Made by a program: the position numbers and the translations under genes. The notes beneath the pieces were generated by a model that was not told the origin of the DNA, made no database searches, and saw only the letters and a program-made list of their open reading frames with translations. Shown piece by piece: positions 33,735 through 45,656 of a stretch of DNA of 64,000 bases (the first letter of the stretch is position 1; every line of letters starts with the position of its first letter). The DNA is taken from NCBI GenBank assembly GCA_024509875.1, contig JAMPIV010014850.1:124001-188000 (forward strand). Direction: 5' to 3'. The stretch is from Oreohelix idahoensis. Lineage: Eukaryota; Mollusca; Gastropoda; Stylommatophora; Oreohelicidae.

Positions 33735-36353
33735 ATGCAGGTGGAAACATGAAAAAGTAGGGGATAGCTGGACACAGGTGAAGTATGGTGTAGAGCCGCT
33801 ACGGTAGCAATAAGGGCTGGGCCGAGTCCCCCTGAAAAACGGGGGCTGTGGGCCGAGATTTTTTTTTAATCGCCCCCTGAAATGGGAGTTTTCAGTGGAT
33901 TTGGACCGGAAAAACGGGGATAAAATGGCGACATTGAATGTTACTAGACTAGGTGGCAATGAACCAGAATGTATTACTTCGTGAAAAAAAAAACTAAAGA
34001 TCAAGAGGCGGTTGGGATAGGCGATATTACAGAAATGTTACAAATAAGCAGGCTCACATCAGCAAATGCGACATACTTGGCTAAGGAACAAAACTTGCAG
34101 TTACCCGCGACGCTTCACAACAAGGGTAGACCAAAAAAACAGTAAAATGCACAGTAAGTTACGTGTTTACAGGCCTCGAGTTTCCCCTCCTTATTTGTTT
34201 ATACGTTTATACAGTGCCAAACCTAGATTATTCCCCTTTACAACTATTCTCATTCTTCTATCGTTTACTAGACACAGTATTAAAGTCTTTGTCTTGAGTA
34301 ATCTGGCCTATACAGTTACATAGGAAAACTACAGAAGTGATTGCTTCTATAATTAGTCTGGGTCGTCCTTAGGTACATATCCAGGTTACGTAGAGAGATC
34401 GTGCTAGAGCTCTGTCCACCGAGCATTCTTTTTGTGGTGCCTAGTTGGCAGAGAGGATTAGTAACAATTCGCTCCCGTGTGACGCATAATGGAAATAGTG
34501 ATACAGTAATCTGAACGCCTTTGCTCTCCCATTTAGTGTCTACCATTGTATAGTACCATTGGCTAAGCCAAACCACGCAATTTTCTGTCTGTATGACTCA
34601 CTTTTGAATCCACACCCTTTTTCTGGGAACATAACAGAGTTGTTTACCAACTTTTCGCAACCTGCCAGTCTTAACAGGGGAGAGAATCACCTTTGTTTAC
34701 CTGAGTTTCTCACGCGAGCTGATTGTCCAATTATCGGTCATTAGACAGATGCGCGGGGAAATAACGGACTGTTTGAAGAGATACACGGGCGATATTTTCC
34801 CGACCACCTTTGATGTTCATACGTTTCAGGGGGAGGTAAATGTTTGATCTGCGAAAAGGGGACGTAATCGAAGAGAGGCCCGTGCACGGCTAAGTCTTCT
34901 GATGTCGGTCAGCATCGCTGAGTAGAATGAACGAACAAACCTTTGATCCGGGAAATGCAGTTTCCTGATTTCTCTACTATACAGAAGGTGTGAATTATAA
35001 CATCCTCAAATGATAATAACACCATAATATGTATACAGACCGCGAATTCAGTTATTAGAGTCGCTCAGAAATTCTTGGATAATCTAAACACGCCAGACTA
35101 GAACCATTCTTCGCTAAATGTGTTAAATTGTCTCGTGGGGATTTCATTTTCTGATTTGTGGTAATAGAAATCGTGCTTAAGTGTTAAAATGTGTTAAGTT
35201 TACCATTTTAATTCACTGTAATTCCTTAGCGTTTAAAACTAGTGAAATAACATAACGCGTAGATATTTTCTTGACAGTCGTTCAGTGTAATGTAATTTCC
35301 AACACCCCACTTTCAACAAGAAGATACGGTTTAGCTGACTGAAATTATTATGCGTGACGGATGAGTGACAGAATAGAATTCGCATTATATTTCATTGTGT
35401 GAAATTATATAAGTGACTAGTGTTAATGTCATGGGACAAAACAATAGACGCCGACAAATAGCTAGTAGTGACAGGCGAGTTTTGTTAAAGTGCGCGTATG
35501 GATAAATTAAATAATAATTGACTTTGTGCGCTGTTCATTTTCTCGCGGGCAATAACGGGGGAGGGCGCATACCCTTTTTCCCGACATGCCATAGCGGAAA
35601 ACGTACGTGTGGATAGGATAGTAGCATTTCATTTTTTCATAAATATTCTTTTCTTCCTAAATAGCACCTGATCAAAAACCAGCGGCCAGCGGTCTTACCA
35701 TTATTATTATTTTGGGTCTTCGATTTTTGGGCTAGTTCGGTCCTCTTTCTTCATTCAGTGAAGGATTAATGGCGTCTTCTTCGTGGCTACATATCCCAAG
35801 TTCCTTCGTGAACCGGTTGGGCCCAAGAGACAAATAAAACATTAATATTAAAAGATCTTAACTGGACTGTACTTTACCCAGAATTATTTATTCAATTTTT
35901 TCAGCCCACTGGGCATACGAAAGAACATATATTCCTGACGGTTGACAGCCGTAGCAACGGAGTGATCCAGAAAACTACACTGTTTCCAAATCGGCACTCA
36001 CCATAGAGCCAGCCGATAGGATTTACCATCATCATCATTTTATATACATATTGTAACATTCGTCTTAGCAACCAGATGCTTAGCAATACGGGAATTACTT
36101 TTCTCCTTCTGCAACTGTGAACGTCCAGAGCACGTCTTGCTTCAGTAACTATTCGCGGTGACACTTGTTTCATCCAGGAAAAAATTAAACCACCAAATTT
36201 GGCGTCCACCTTGTAATTATTATTCGATATATAGGCTGGACTGGGGCCATATTTGGGCAACCCACCTGACAGTATAGGTTCAGGAACTATTGTAATTTTT
36301 TCAAGGGATATCAACACCAAGAGTGGGTAAGCGAGATTGTTTGTGGCCACGTA

Positions 36354-36356
<3 letters not shown>
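33171..36356. other. No gene recognised
   Basis: A poly-C run lies at 33706-33734. A segment near 34170-34220 (tacaggcct.gagtttcccctccttatttgtttatacgtt-type) resembles the SINE-C tail. No coding exon was recognised. Confidence 0.4.

Positions 36357-36408
<52 letters not shown>
36357..36408. repeat. (GA)n microsatellite
   Basis: About 26 GA units. Confidence 0.98.
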
Positions 36409-36412
<4 letters not shown>

Positions 36413-37023
36413 TTTCTTTTGTTACAATCATCGTACTAACGTTTTTTATTTATTTCGCTAAACTTGAGTACTTTACTGAGTAGTAATTTAGTGGGGAACT
36501 TGTTCTTCATAGTCTATTCTGTAACCTAGTGTTAATCTTTGACCTTTGGGTTATTAACTTCTTTTGGGATCCTTTCTCAACAAGGGGGAGGGCACTTATT
36601 CGGTTATTTTCATATGTCTGTAAACATGATTTATTGATTTCTCTATACGTTTGATGTTGTAAAAAGTTTAATGATAATACACAACAAAAAGAACTTATCT
36701 TTGTGTGTTGGTCAGACCCATACACAATTAACCATAGTTTTTTTCACGTTTTGTATGTCTTGTTGTCACATAATTGTGTGTGGGTGTGTTTAGTAAAACG
36801 TATCTTTCTAGAGATAAGGGGTTGAAAGATTGTCTTACACTAAATTATAGTCGTATAGATAGGCTGGACTAGAGAAACTATTCAGTCCAGAGACAAATCT
36901 TCTCCTTAACTATTCACTCGTGAAATCTATTTCTTACACCTTTATTCTCACATATTTACCACTATCACCTCTGCTCAGACGGGACCATAACTATCTTCTA
37001 GCCTATCAAAAATTTACGACATC

Positions 37024-37475
37024 CCGTAGCTAGGCGGTGGTGTCGTTCGGAAGGTCCTGGGTTCGATTCCCGGCAAGCTTATCACTTCTGTTGTTTTTAT
37101 CTTGTCTAGTCTTCTACTTCTTTATCTCTCACGAGTGCCTGAAACTTACCTGTGTGTATTATTTATCTATTTACTGTTTATAGGCCTGGGGTTTGCCCTC
37201 CTCATTAGTTTATACGTTTAAGTGCAGTGCGATGGCGACTTATGCGGGAATTACGGCCCAGAGATCGAACGTAATTTGAGATTCGCTTAGACTGACAGCA
37301 CTCTCACGAGTGCCTGAAACTTACCTGTGTGTATTATTTATCTATTTACTGTTTATAGGCCTGGGGTTTGCCCTCCTCATTAGTTTATACGTTTAAGTGC
37401 AGTGCGATGGCGACTTATGCGGGAATTACGGCCCAGAGATCGAACGTAATTTGAGATTCGCTTAGACTGACAGCA
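37024..37475 (+). mobile_element. SINE-C, copy 2, with exact 175-bp tandem duplication of its 3' part
   Basis: A tRNA-like head (gtagctaggcggtggtgtcg) with a perfect B box gggttcgattcccgg is followed by tatcacttctgttgtttt. The 3' part, starting ctctcacgagtgcctgaaac and ending agactgacagca, is present twice head to tail, at 37126-37300 and 37301-37475, with no difference seen by eye. Confidence 0.85.
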
Positions 37476-38030
37476 TGATCTCGATAGAAATAGCGTACAA
37501 TACAATTAGGAGGAGACTTCTGCAAAGTAGCTTAAAAGTAAAAAGAAATGAAAATTTTTATAAAAAGCTTGGGAAAACGAACATAAAACAAAGGAAACAG
37601 AGAATAAAACATGCAATAGTTGTAGTAAGAGCAGCGATATTTTTATGGTATTTTTCCCAGCATGCATTATTTGGAATTCACGTAAATTTAGATAGCGTAA
37701 GAAATCTAGGGAAAAAAGTCATAATTTTCAATCTTTTTATCTTTAAACAGTGGATCATATCATTGCTTCTGCCTACAGTCTCTATGACAGGAATGACTTA
37801 ATTAGTGACATCTGTTTAATGCTTTCTCTCACTGTTTATAATTCCCTAATTAAAATATCTATCTTGTCGAATTATTTTCTCAAGTCTATACATATGTTTA
37901 CACACATGGGTTGCTTTGGTGGAAGATTCTTGCGTAAAGGTGAGAAGAATAGGAAGAATAAAAAGTATTACAGGGATTTTAACTTATATCACAATTTGTG
38001 TAATGTAGTTCTATAGTTTCTCTTATTTTG
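37476..38030. other. No gene recognised
   Basis: Lies in the downstream RECQL4 intron if transcription continues; short open frames have no domain. Confidence 0.4.
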
Positions 38031-38052
38031 CAGCTTGTGCGACAGTTTTCTA

Positions 38053-38345
38053 CAGGGTCGCACATTACAACTTGTGTTATGAAGTTCTATACTTTACCTT
38101 ATTTCGCAGCTTGTACGATAGTTTTCTACAGTGTCGCACATCACAACTTGTGTAATGAAGTTTTACACTTTGTCGCACATCACAACTTGTGTAATGACGT
38201 TTTACACTTTGTCGCATATCAAAACTTGTGTAATGACGTTTTACACTTTGTCCCATATCACAACTTGTGTGATGACGTTTTACACTTTGTCGCACATCAC
38301 AACTTGTGTAATGACGTTTTACACTTTGTCCCATATCACAATGTG
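38053..38345 (+). repeat. 39-bp minisatellite beside a splice donor
   Basis: About six units of a 39-bp repeat (tcgcacatcacaacttgtgt plus aatgacgttttacactttg) ending about 33 bp from the RECQL4 donor. At 37995-38130 an older, longer unit with gcagcttgtgcgacagtttt is interleaved. The period is a multiple of three, hence long repetitive frames on both strands; no protein is claimed. Confidence 0.9.
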
Positions 38346-38378
38346 TTTAATAAAAAGTAAAACGAAATGATTACTTAC

Positions 38379-38692
38379 CTGGGAGTCCAGGAACACGTGA
38401 CAATGCGATAGCTCTCCATCTCTTCCAGCCCTACCGATTTCCTGCACGTAACTCTCGAACGATTTGGCCATGTTGTAATGGATAACTGCTCTGACGTCTG
38501 CCTTGTCCAGACCCATTCCAAAGGCAACAGTGGCCACAACGACACGAAGTTTGCCAGTCATAAATGCCTTCTGGACGCGTCTCCGCTTCGCAGCTGTCAG
38601 CCCAGCATGGTAGCTTTCTGCTGTCCAGATCTTGGGGTCAAAGGGCAACACTTTTGATACCCGCTGCTTCTTCGCTGAAGGCTGATATGAAT
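38379..38692 (-). CDS. RECQL4: RECQL4 helicase, exon with motifs V and VI
   Basis: 314-nt internal exon of the RecQ-like ATP-dependent 3'-5' DNA helicase. The acceptor is ctcgcag/ATTCAT at 38693 and the donor CCCAG/gtaagtaat at 38378. Translation from the third codon base gives [20 protein letters not shown], then [20 protein letters not shown] (motif V) and [17 protein letters not shown] (motif VI with the arginine finger), ending [21 protein letters not shown] and SFESYVQ are characteristic of RECQL4 rather than BLM, WRN or RECQL1. It starts in phase after one carried nucleotide and ends at phase 0. No stop inside. The next exon towards the 3' end was not recognised in the window. Confidence 0.93.
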
Positions 38693-38742
38693 CTGCGAGT
38701 TAAATGAGGAATGTTTAAAAAATGACGAGCATTTACCTGGGA

Positions 38743-39116
38743 CGTTTTTTTTTTTTTTTTTTTTTTCGTACGCCCGCTAATACTCGAGGCGAAATCTCAG
38801 GTTATTTTTTTTTTTTAATGTCTAACCTGACATTGATTTTTACGTGAGTATCCTATTTTCTTGTACAGAGACAAGTGTCCCTCGCCATTCAGGCAGATAC
38901 TCGCCGTTTTCGGAGGTACCCATTAGAGCTGGGTCGGCTCAGGAGGCGCCAGTCCCTGGTCGACGACACTCCTTCAAATGTCCTCGCCAGGTCTCGAGTT
39001 AATCCAGTCCAAATCCCGGTCGACGAAAAATCCTCAAATGCCGTCGCCCGGGTTTGATCCTGAATCACCCGGTCGCCAGAGCGGTGTTGTAACCACTACG
39101 CTAGCGCGGCTCCCGA
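38743..39116 (-). mobile_element. tRNA-derived SINE-E with TSD
   Basis: Minus-strand head gggagccgcgctagcgtagt with tggttac (A box) and ggatcaaaccc (B-box-like). The body contains cccagctctaatgggtacct, and a T22-type run at 38745-38767 is the poly-A tail. The direct repeat acctggga at 38735-38742 and 39117-39124 is the TSD. Its head resembles SINE-A but the body and tail differ. It lies 51 bp upstream of the RECQL4 acceptor. Confidence 0.88.
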
Positions 39117-39177
39117 ACCTGGGAAGTAAAATAATGTACGATTTAATTATTGGGGATATGTAAAATAATGACTGTTA

Positions 39178-39325
39178 AAATAAAAATAAACCGGAAAATC
39201 GTGGAACAAGTCAAGAGTTTGTCATATATTGGTCATATAATAACAGAAGATAGCCGATGCGAAACAGAAGTCAAGAAGCGAATAGGAAGGCCAATGCCAC
39301 ATTCAACAACATGAGATAAATGTAA
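39178..39325 (+). pseudogene. LINE RT fragment
   Basis: Translation gives VEQVKSLSYIGHIITEDSRC, then ETEVKKRIG and, after a shift, ANATFNNMR. This is the well-conserved block after the RT palm of many LINEs. Very short remnant. Confidence 0.65.
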
Positions 39326-39363
39326 TAATAATTACAATTGAGTCATCAAGTGTTTATATATAT

Positions 39364-39822
<459 letters not shown>

Positions 39823-41928
39823 GACCATGTGGTGAACTTCTAAATACAATATCTAAATTAGATTATAACAGTATAGTGCATAAAGTCAAAGATAGGATAG
39901 TACTAAAAATTTTCGGCGAGAATCATAGTTGTCGCCTACGCCTTCAGCGTATTATTTGATAACACATTAGCCGAACAAAAAGGGTACCCAAATTTTCAAA
40001 TTCGTCCTTGACGACAAACGTAACACTTCCCTAGGTCAACTAAGTATTTGCCTAAAATACATTGTAGAGGGGAGGGGCACGGATAGATAACCAACGCAAA
40101 TCACGTCTCACATTGTTTCTAAAAATAAAACTAACTTGCTAGCCTTGCCTTAGGCGGTTTTCAAAAATACGAGGAAAACGTTAGAAAATGTGGACACTAC
40201 GATCAGGAAAACACGCTTAACTCTTGTTGCGAATGACGTAATTCTCGTGTATTACGAGAGACTCTCGTATTTAACTTGAAAGTACATGGAAAAAGAATTG
40301 AACAGGAGGTAATTTAAAAATAAACAACTAACATAGAAAAAAAGATAGAATTTTGAACCAAGCCACTTAGCCCCATAAAAATCATATATTCGTGTACCTG
40401 AAGACTTGCTAACCAAGAATATGTAGTTGGTTATCTAAATAGTCCATTAGATAATCAAATATTGATAATAATACATAGAGAATCGGATATACTGTCAGGT
40501 CAAGTCATGTCTGCTTAGATTGGATAGCATATTTTTTGGGGAAAAAAATTAGGTGAAAGAAAGGCTAAGATAGTACGATGAAGGGGATTGGATGAAATTT
40601 GAAGGAAGCCGAAATATTATTGGCTAACCTAAATATACAAATCTAGTTGGTAGTAGTAACGCATAGTGGTTTGAGATATTAAAAAAAAAAAAATAGAGTT
40701 CATTCAATGAAAGAGATGCTTGGTCTCATTGGCCAAAGCCTTTTACTTTAACGAAATAGTCAGCTGCTCGCTGCCATTTTAAAAAATATTCAGAGGAGCA
40801 AGCAGCGATGAGCAGACTTGTGCTTTGTTTTAAAATAAATACAACAGAAAGCAGTCTGAACAGAGGCAGTGATGAAAGTGTGCCATATTCTATTTCCTAA
40901 TTCATCGTTTCTTGTTTATATTTCCTTGATATGTGGTAAGATTGATTTTATTCACTTTTAATTAAAAAAAGGTTGTGTGAAAAAAGAAAAGGCCATGTAA
41001 AAGATTGTAATTAAATGGTTCCATGGCAAATTTAGGCACGACCTAGATGTTGATCCATCATATAAGGGACTATCTAAGAAGTTTAGAACTACAGGACTAT
41101 ATATATATATATATATGATGGTCATACAGGAACATTACACCTATCTTATTGCATGGAAAAGATTACTGCAGGAATGACAGAGGCGTAGCATCCATTAGGG
41201 AAGAGAAATGAAAACTGGTACCATTTGTTCCATCAAACTAAAGTGGAGAAGCAGGGTTGTCAGAGAGAGAGCTGGCCATGTTCTTTTGTATTGAATATAT
41301 GTTTACATGTAAATTAGGAGGAATTAGTTTGGTATTAAGACAGAACCATAACTTGCATTGGAGGGGTTCCTGCTGGCACTTGTCTGGTGCTAGTACTCGC
41401 TCACTGAAGAAGTGTGCACGATTTCAAAGAGTCACCGGCACCTACTTGTATTAAAGAAGTTCAAGTCCAGTGGAGACTGAAGTGTTTGGCCAAACCAACT
41501 GCAACTGCTGTGATTCCAGGATCCAGATAAGTGAAATATCTGGCCTGGGACAACTTATCACAAATAAAGAACAATCTCCTGTGTAGACAAAACGTTACTC
41601 CAAAGAATAAAATAAACAATCATAGTGAAACAAAAGACAGTGGGATGATGACAATCCTCAACCTACTTCCCTGTACCAGTATTTAAAAAGAGTAAATAAC
41701 ATCAAAGTGAAAATTTGTAACAATGTACTATGGACATATTGTCTGTTGTATGTAAATATCTTTATATATATTTGTAAATATATCTATCCATCTAAATTGA
41801 TTCTCATTTAACTGTAGTCCTGACCAAAACAACTTTAGGCTCAGGAACAATAAAGTTTAACAAAAGAAATTTTTAAATATAAAATTTAACAGCTGGAGTT
41901 AGTTGAGTTTATCATAGTAATTAGTATA

Positions 41929-43243
41929 CAAGGGGATTGACATAAGTCTTGGGCCTGACCATGAAGGAGTCACAGGAGGAAGATGAAACTTGGCACATTT
42001 AAAGTTCATCATATTTGCACTGAATGTGTGAAGTACGCATTTGTTTCTTCAATGGGTTTTCCCGCTACAGTGCACGGCGCAATGTACCCTATTGACCGGA
42101 TCTGCTGCTCCAAAGATTTGACAAAACAATGGAAAAGAAGGAGGCCAGAGCTGTGATAAAATTTCTGATGTTTCAGGGAAAAACACCTACAGAAATACAC
42201 AGGGAGATGGAACCAGTGTTTCGTGATTCTTGTCCTTCATATACTTCGGTAAAAAACTGGTGTCAACAGTTTAAGTGCGGCCGCTCAAATGTTGCTGATC
42301 TGCCAAGATCTGGTAGACCAGCCTCAGAGTGCAACGATGAAAATGCAACAAGAGTGAAGAAAATCATTGACCAGGATCGAAAAATGACAATTGTGGAGAT
42401 AGCTAGTAGAGTAAAACTAAATGAAAGAACAGTTTATAGAATTTTACACAACAGACTGAACATGAGAAAAGTGTGTCCATGCTGGGTTCCGCGACTGTTG
42501 ACACGTGAACAGAAGCAAACGAGGGTAAATTGCTGTCAACAGTTGCTCAAAAAGTGTCAAACAATTTTTTGGAGACGATGGTGACAGTAGATGAGACTTG
42601 GGTACACCATTATGACCCCGAATCCAAAATTGCCAGCATGCAATGGAAAACCCGGGCTCCCCAACACCTGTCAAGCCGAGAGCGCAGAAATCTGCAGGAA
42701 AAGTGATGCTGACTGTTTTTTGGGATGGCAAAGGTGTCCTTTTGAAAGATTATCTGCCTCGTGGCAACACAGTTAATGGACAGTACTATGCAGATCTTAT
42801 CACCAAACTAAGAAAGGTTGTGACCAGGAAACGAGGGATAACGCGCACTCAAAATCTTCCTTTGCTTCAAGACAACGCGCCTTCTCACAAAGCACGGCTT
42901 GTGCAGCTAGCAGCCAACGATTTGAATATTGAAATTCTTCCACACCCACCATATTCTCCAGATTTGGCTCCATCAGACTTTTTTCTATTCCCAAATCTTA
43001 AAAAACAGCTAAAAGAAAATCATTTTGACAGCGATGAAGAAGTTATACTGGCATGTGATGACTGGTTTAGTTTGAAAAATAGGATGTTCTACTCCCAAGG
43101 TCTTTTCAAGGTCAAACAGAGATGGCAGAAGTGTGTCAATTCAGAAGGTGGCTATATTGAAAAGGAATAAACACTATACAAAATTTCAGCTCTCTGTGAC
43201 ATGTCCTTCATGGTCAGGCTCAAGACTTATGTCAATCCCCTTG
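41929..43243 (+). mobile_element. mariner transposon, complete ends, TA target duplication
   Basis: 1,315 bp. Terminal inverted repeats of about 40 bp start CAAGGGGATTGACATAAG on both ends with one internal mismatch (G/A at position 24). TA flanks at 41927-41928 and 43244-43245. The matching empty site in LTR-B copy 1 (about 10283-10286) has a single TA, confirming the exact insertion. Confidence 0.97.
42129..43170 (+). pseudogene. mariner transposase (DD34D), two frameshifts
   Basis: Start at MEKKEARAVIKFLM. The N-terminal part holds the paired-like HTH region (IHREMEPVF, SYTSVKNWCQQF, LPRSGRPAS, IASRVKLNERTVYRIL). The first frame fails at about 42565; the second frame carries MVTVDETWVHHYDPES, with the first catalytic Asp at 42590-42592. 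A second shift near 42640 leads to the third frame, with LLQDNAPSHKA (Asp at 42871) and YSPDLAPSDFFLF (Asp at 42976). The spacing is 34 residues, diagnostic of mariner. The end is RWQKCVNSEGGYIEKE. All three catalytic Asp codons survive, but in three frames, so no functional protein. Confidence 0.95.
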
Positions 43244-43493
43244 TATGTTTGTATATGTTTTTGTATTGAGATTCTTTAACAACACTCTTACAATACCCTA
43301 GACACTTTATGTAGTTTTCAGTCACGCTAGTCAATAAAAATATAACTTAGAGTGAGATTGTAGGGTGGTAACAAGAAACGTACTCTGTAACACAGCTGTC
43401 CATTGTTTACCTCAGAGACCTTCACAGTTGATCTCACTCAAGTACAACTATATGCACACCATTCTTCTTAACATCTAAACCCACCACAGACCA

Positions 43494-44540
43494 CCAAGGG
43501 GCCATATGCAGTGGCAGTTCCATGCTCCATACGGAGTGAAAAAGGAGATGATGTTGATGATGATGTTTGTAATAACACGGGCAAGACACTCTGGAATTGC
43601 CACGTAAACTAGTGTCTTTATGATACATTATGAATTGCACAACATAAATTCTGCTATAACATTTTGGTTAATGCCTCTAACAGGATATTTCTTTCGCGAT
43701 TTGAACTTCAACCACAAATACATGTAATTATAGCAGTGGGAAATCATTATCTTTGATGTTTGACGAGGAAATTATGATTTTGTCGGTAAATTTGCACAAC
43801 ATCATTGAAATCCTACGATAACTGAGAAGAAGCCACAACTGACCGCTATTGTGAGCTATTTGTAGATCGAAGCTTCAAACAGCCGCATATTTCGAAGTAC
43901 CACTGTGTCTAAGGGTAAGTCTATAAGATTATAAAATATTTTAGTGAATTAATGTACATTTAAAACTGATGAATATTTAAAATTAATCTTATGCTTTACA
44001 TAAGTATTCATGTCTATATCTTACCTAGTGCCTAAATGAAGGTGGCTTCCACCACTATATAACCTCAATCCTGGACAGCCTTGACTGAGGTCCGTGTTAG
44101 GATTGACCAATGCTAACAATAAAAGCTTACAGTCCTTTTTAGGGCTTTGCTTTTGGGGGCTGTGCTCAAAGAGTTCGTCTTCTCTTTTTTGTCTTTTATT
44201 TCGGCACATTTTGTCGATATATTGTAAGGGAAACAATTTTGCTATAGCGCTAAGCCAAAGGGGAGTAATCATGGCTGGGTTTGGAAAATGTCATTATTTG
44301 ATGTCAAAATTCTTAAATGTATTTTATGGTTGTACGACGTACACCCTTTTGACTGACTTATTCACAGCCTCAAGACAGTGCTGTCGAAAATGAGGAGTCT
44401 GACCAACAGAGGCCAGTCAGCATCAGAGGGGCGTCTTGGTTATAAACCACAGATACCATATCCTGGTCATATTTTGCAGGTTCAACTAGTGGTGAAAACG
44501 TGACACAACCTTGGGCAATAACTAATACACGACTAGCTCG
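43494..44540. other. No gene recognised
   Basis: AT-rich; a histone-like hairpin, gtcctttttagggc, lies at 44132-44145. No coding exon seen. Confidence 0.4.
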
Positions 44541-44546
44541 GGCGTT

Positions 44547-45145
44547 GGCGTAGGCGAGTCCTTTTTAGGGAATAAATCCAATAGATAAACCCCAGACCTA
44601 AGTGTCTTTTATATTTGGACATGCGCCCTAATATAACCATGTGCCCGGCACAAAGGATCAATACAGTGGCACTTATGTGTCATTAGATCTTTTGTGTGAA
44701 AACACAGAGGATCATTGGTGACACTTGTTTGTCATTGGGTCTTTTTGTGTTGGGACATGCGTTTTATGTTGGGCGTGTTCCAATGCGACCTCATGCGAGG
44801 AAAAAATATGCGACCTCATGCGAGAAAAAAAAATGGCGTAGGCGAGTCCTTTTTAGGGAATAAATCCAATAGATAAACCCCAGACCTAAGGGTCTTTTAT
44901 ATTTGGACATGCGCCCTAATATAACCATGTGCCCGGCACAAAAGATCAGTACAATGACACTTATGTGTCATTAGATCTTTTGTGTGAAAACACAGAGGAT
45001 CATTACAGTGACACTTGTTTGTCATTGGGTCTTTTTGTGTTGGGACATGCGTTTATGTTTGGCGTGTTCCAATGCGACTCATGCGAGTTAAATGCGACCT
45101 CATGCGAGGAAAAAGTATGCGACCTCATGCGAGGAAAAAAAAAAG
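44547..45145. repeat. 288-bp tandem duplication
   Basis: Unit starts ggcgtaggcgagtcc at 44547 and 44835. Both units share cccagacctaag, tttggacatgcgccctaata (a reverse repeat Y piece), attagatcttttgtgtg and a sub-repeat atgcgacctcatgcgag. Unit 2 has extra sub-repeat copies. Confidence 0.9.
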
Positions 45146-45171
45146 GACTTTATGCTAGCAGATAGATAGTT

Positions 45172-45187
45172 GGTCCTTTTCAGGACT
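45172..45187 (+). other. Histone-mRNA-like stem-loop
   Basis: ggtccttttcaggact can form a stem with the loop tttc, the form of histone 3' stem-loops. No histone gene is nearby; likely a repeat relic. Confidence 0.4.
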
Positions 45188-45656
45188 TAGTACCTATCAA
45201 CGCTGATCGGGTTAGCAGTCAAAAGACAACTTTTTTTTTGGGGATGGTAAATGCGCTCTGATAGAACCAATTTGGTAGAAAGGAACGCGCCTCGCCAGAA
45301 AAAACCGAACCAATTTAAAAAAAGACACAACTTTGGAGATTGTGAACGGTTTAACAGTGAACCAACACTGTTCCTGGCATACGCATAGCGTCTTCAATGT
45401 CCAGATGTTTTAACGACCGAGGAAAGTCAGCTCATACAACGTGTCAAGCAAGTACACGACTTATCGTGAAAACACACAAGCCAATAACATGATAAAAACG
45501 ACCAAACAGTGGCAATATACTTTTTTGTGTAAAATCTTGTAAGATATTGATATACCACGGTGCTAATTTTTTACTATACATCATTAATCAACAAAGTGCA
45601 TTGATCTGTTTATAACTGCACTTATTGAATTATTTAAGTTATTATTTTGTTGTGAG

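Larger units (their letters stand above)
39828..43488 (+). mobile_element. Solo LTR, gypsy family B, copy 2, carrying a mariner
   Basis: Starts TGTGGTGAACTTC and ends ACCCACCACA. A perfect 5-bp TSD, GACCA, lies at 39823-39827 and 43489-43493. Without the 1,315-bp mariner and its TA duplication the length is 2,344 bp, against 2,321 for copy 1. No internal region or PBS adjoins, so it arose by LTR-LTR recombination. Confidence 0.92.

Noticed and set aside
35901..36431. 176-codon minus frame
   Set aside because: N-terminus is GA microsatellite and the rest has no recognisable domain.
37040..37080. tRNA gene (good B box gggttcgattcccgg)
   Set aside because: It is the head of SINE-C: body and repeat partner at 20118 follow and no full cloverleaf was made out.
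38053..38345. CRISPR-like array
   Set aside because: Units are contiguous without spacers and the DNA is eukaryotic.
38028..38370. Repeat protein (HNLCND.LHFV) on plus and a counterpart on minus
   Set aside because: 39-bp minisatellite whose period is a multiple of three keeps all frames open; no start context or homology.
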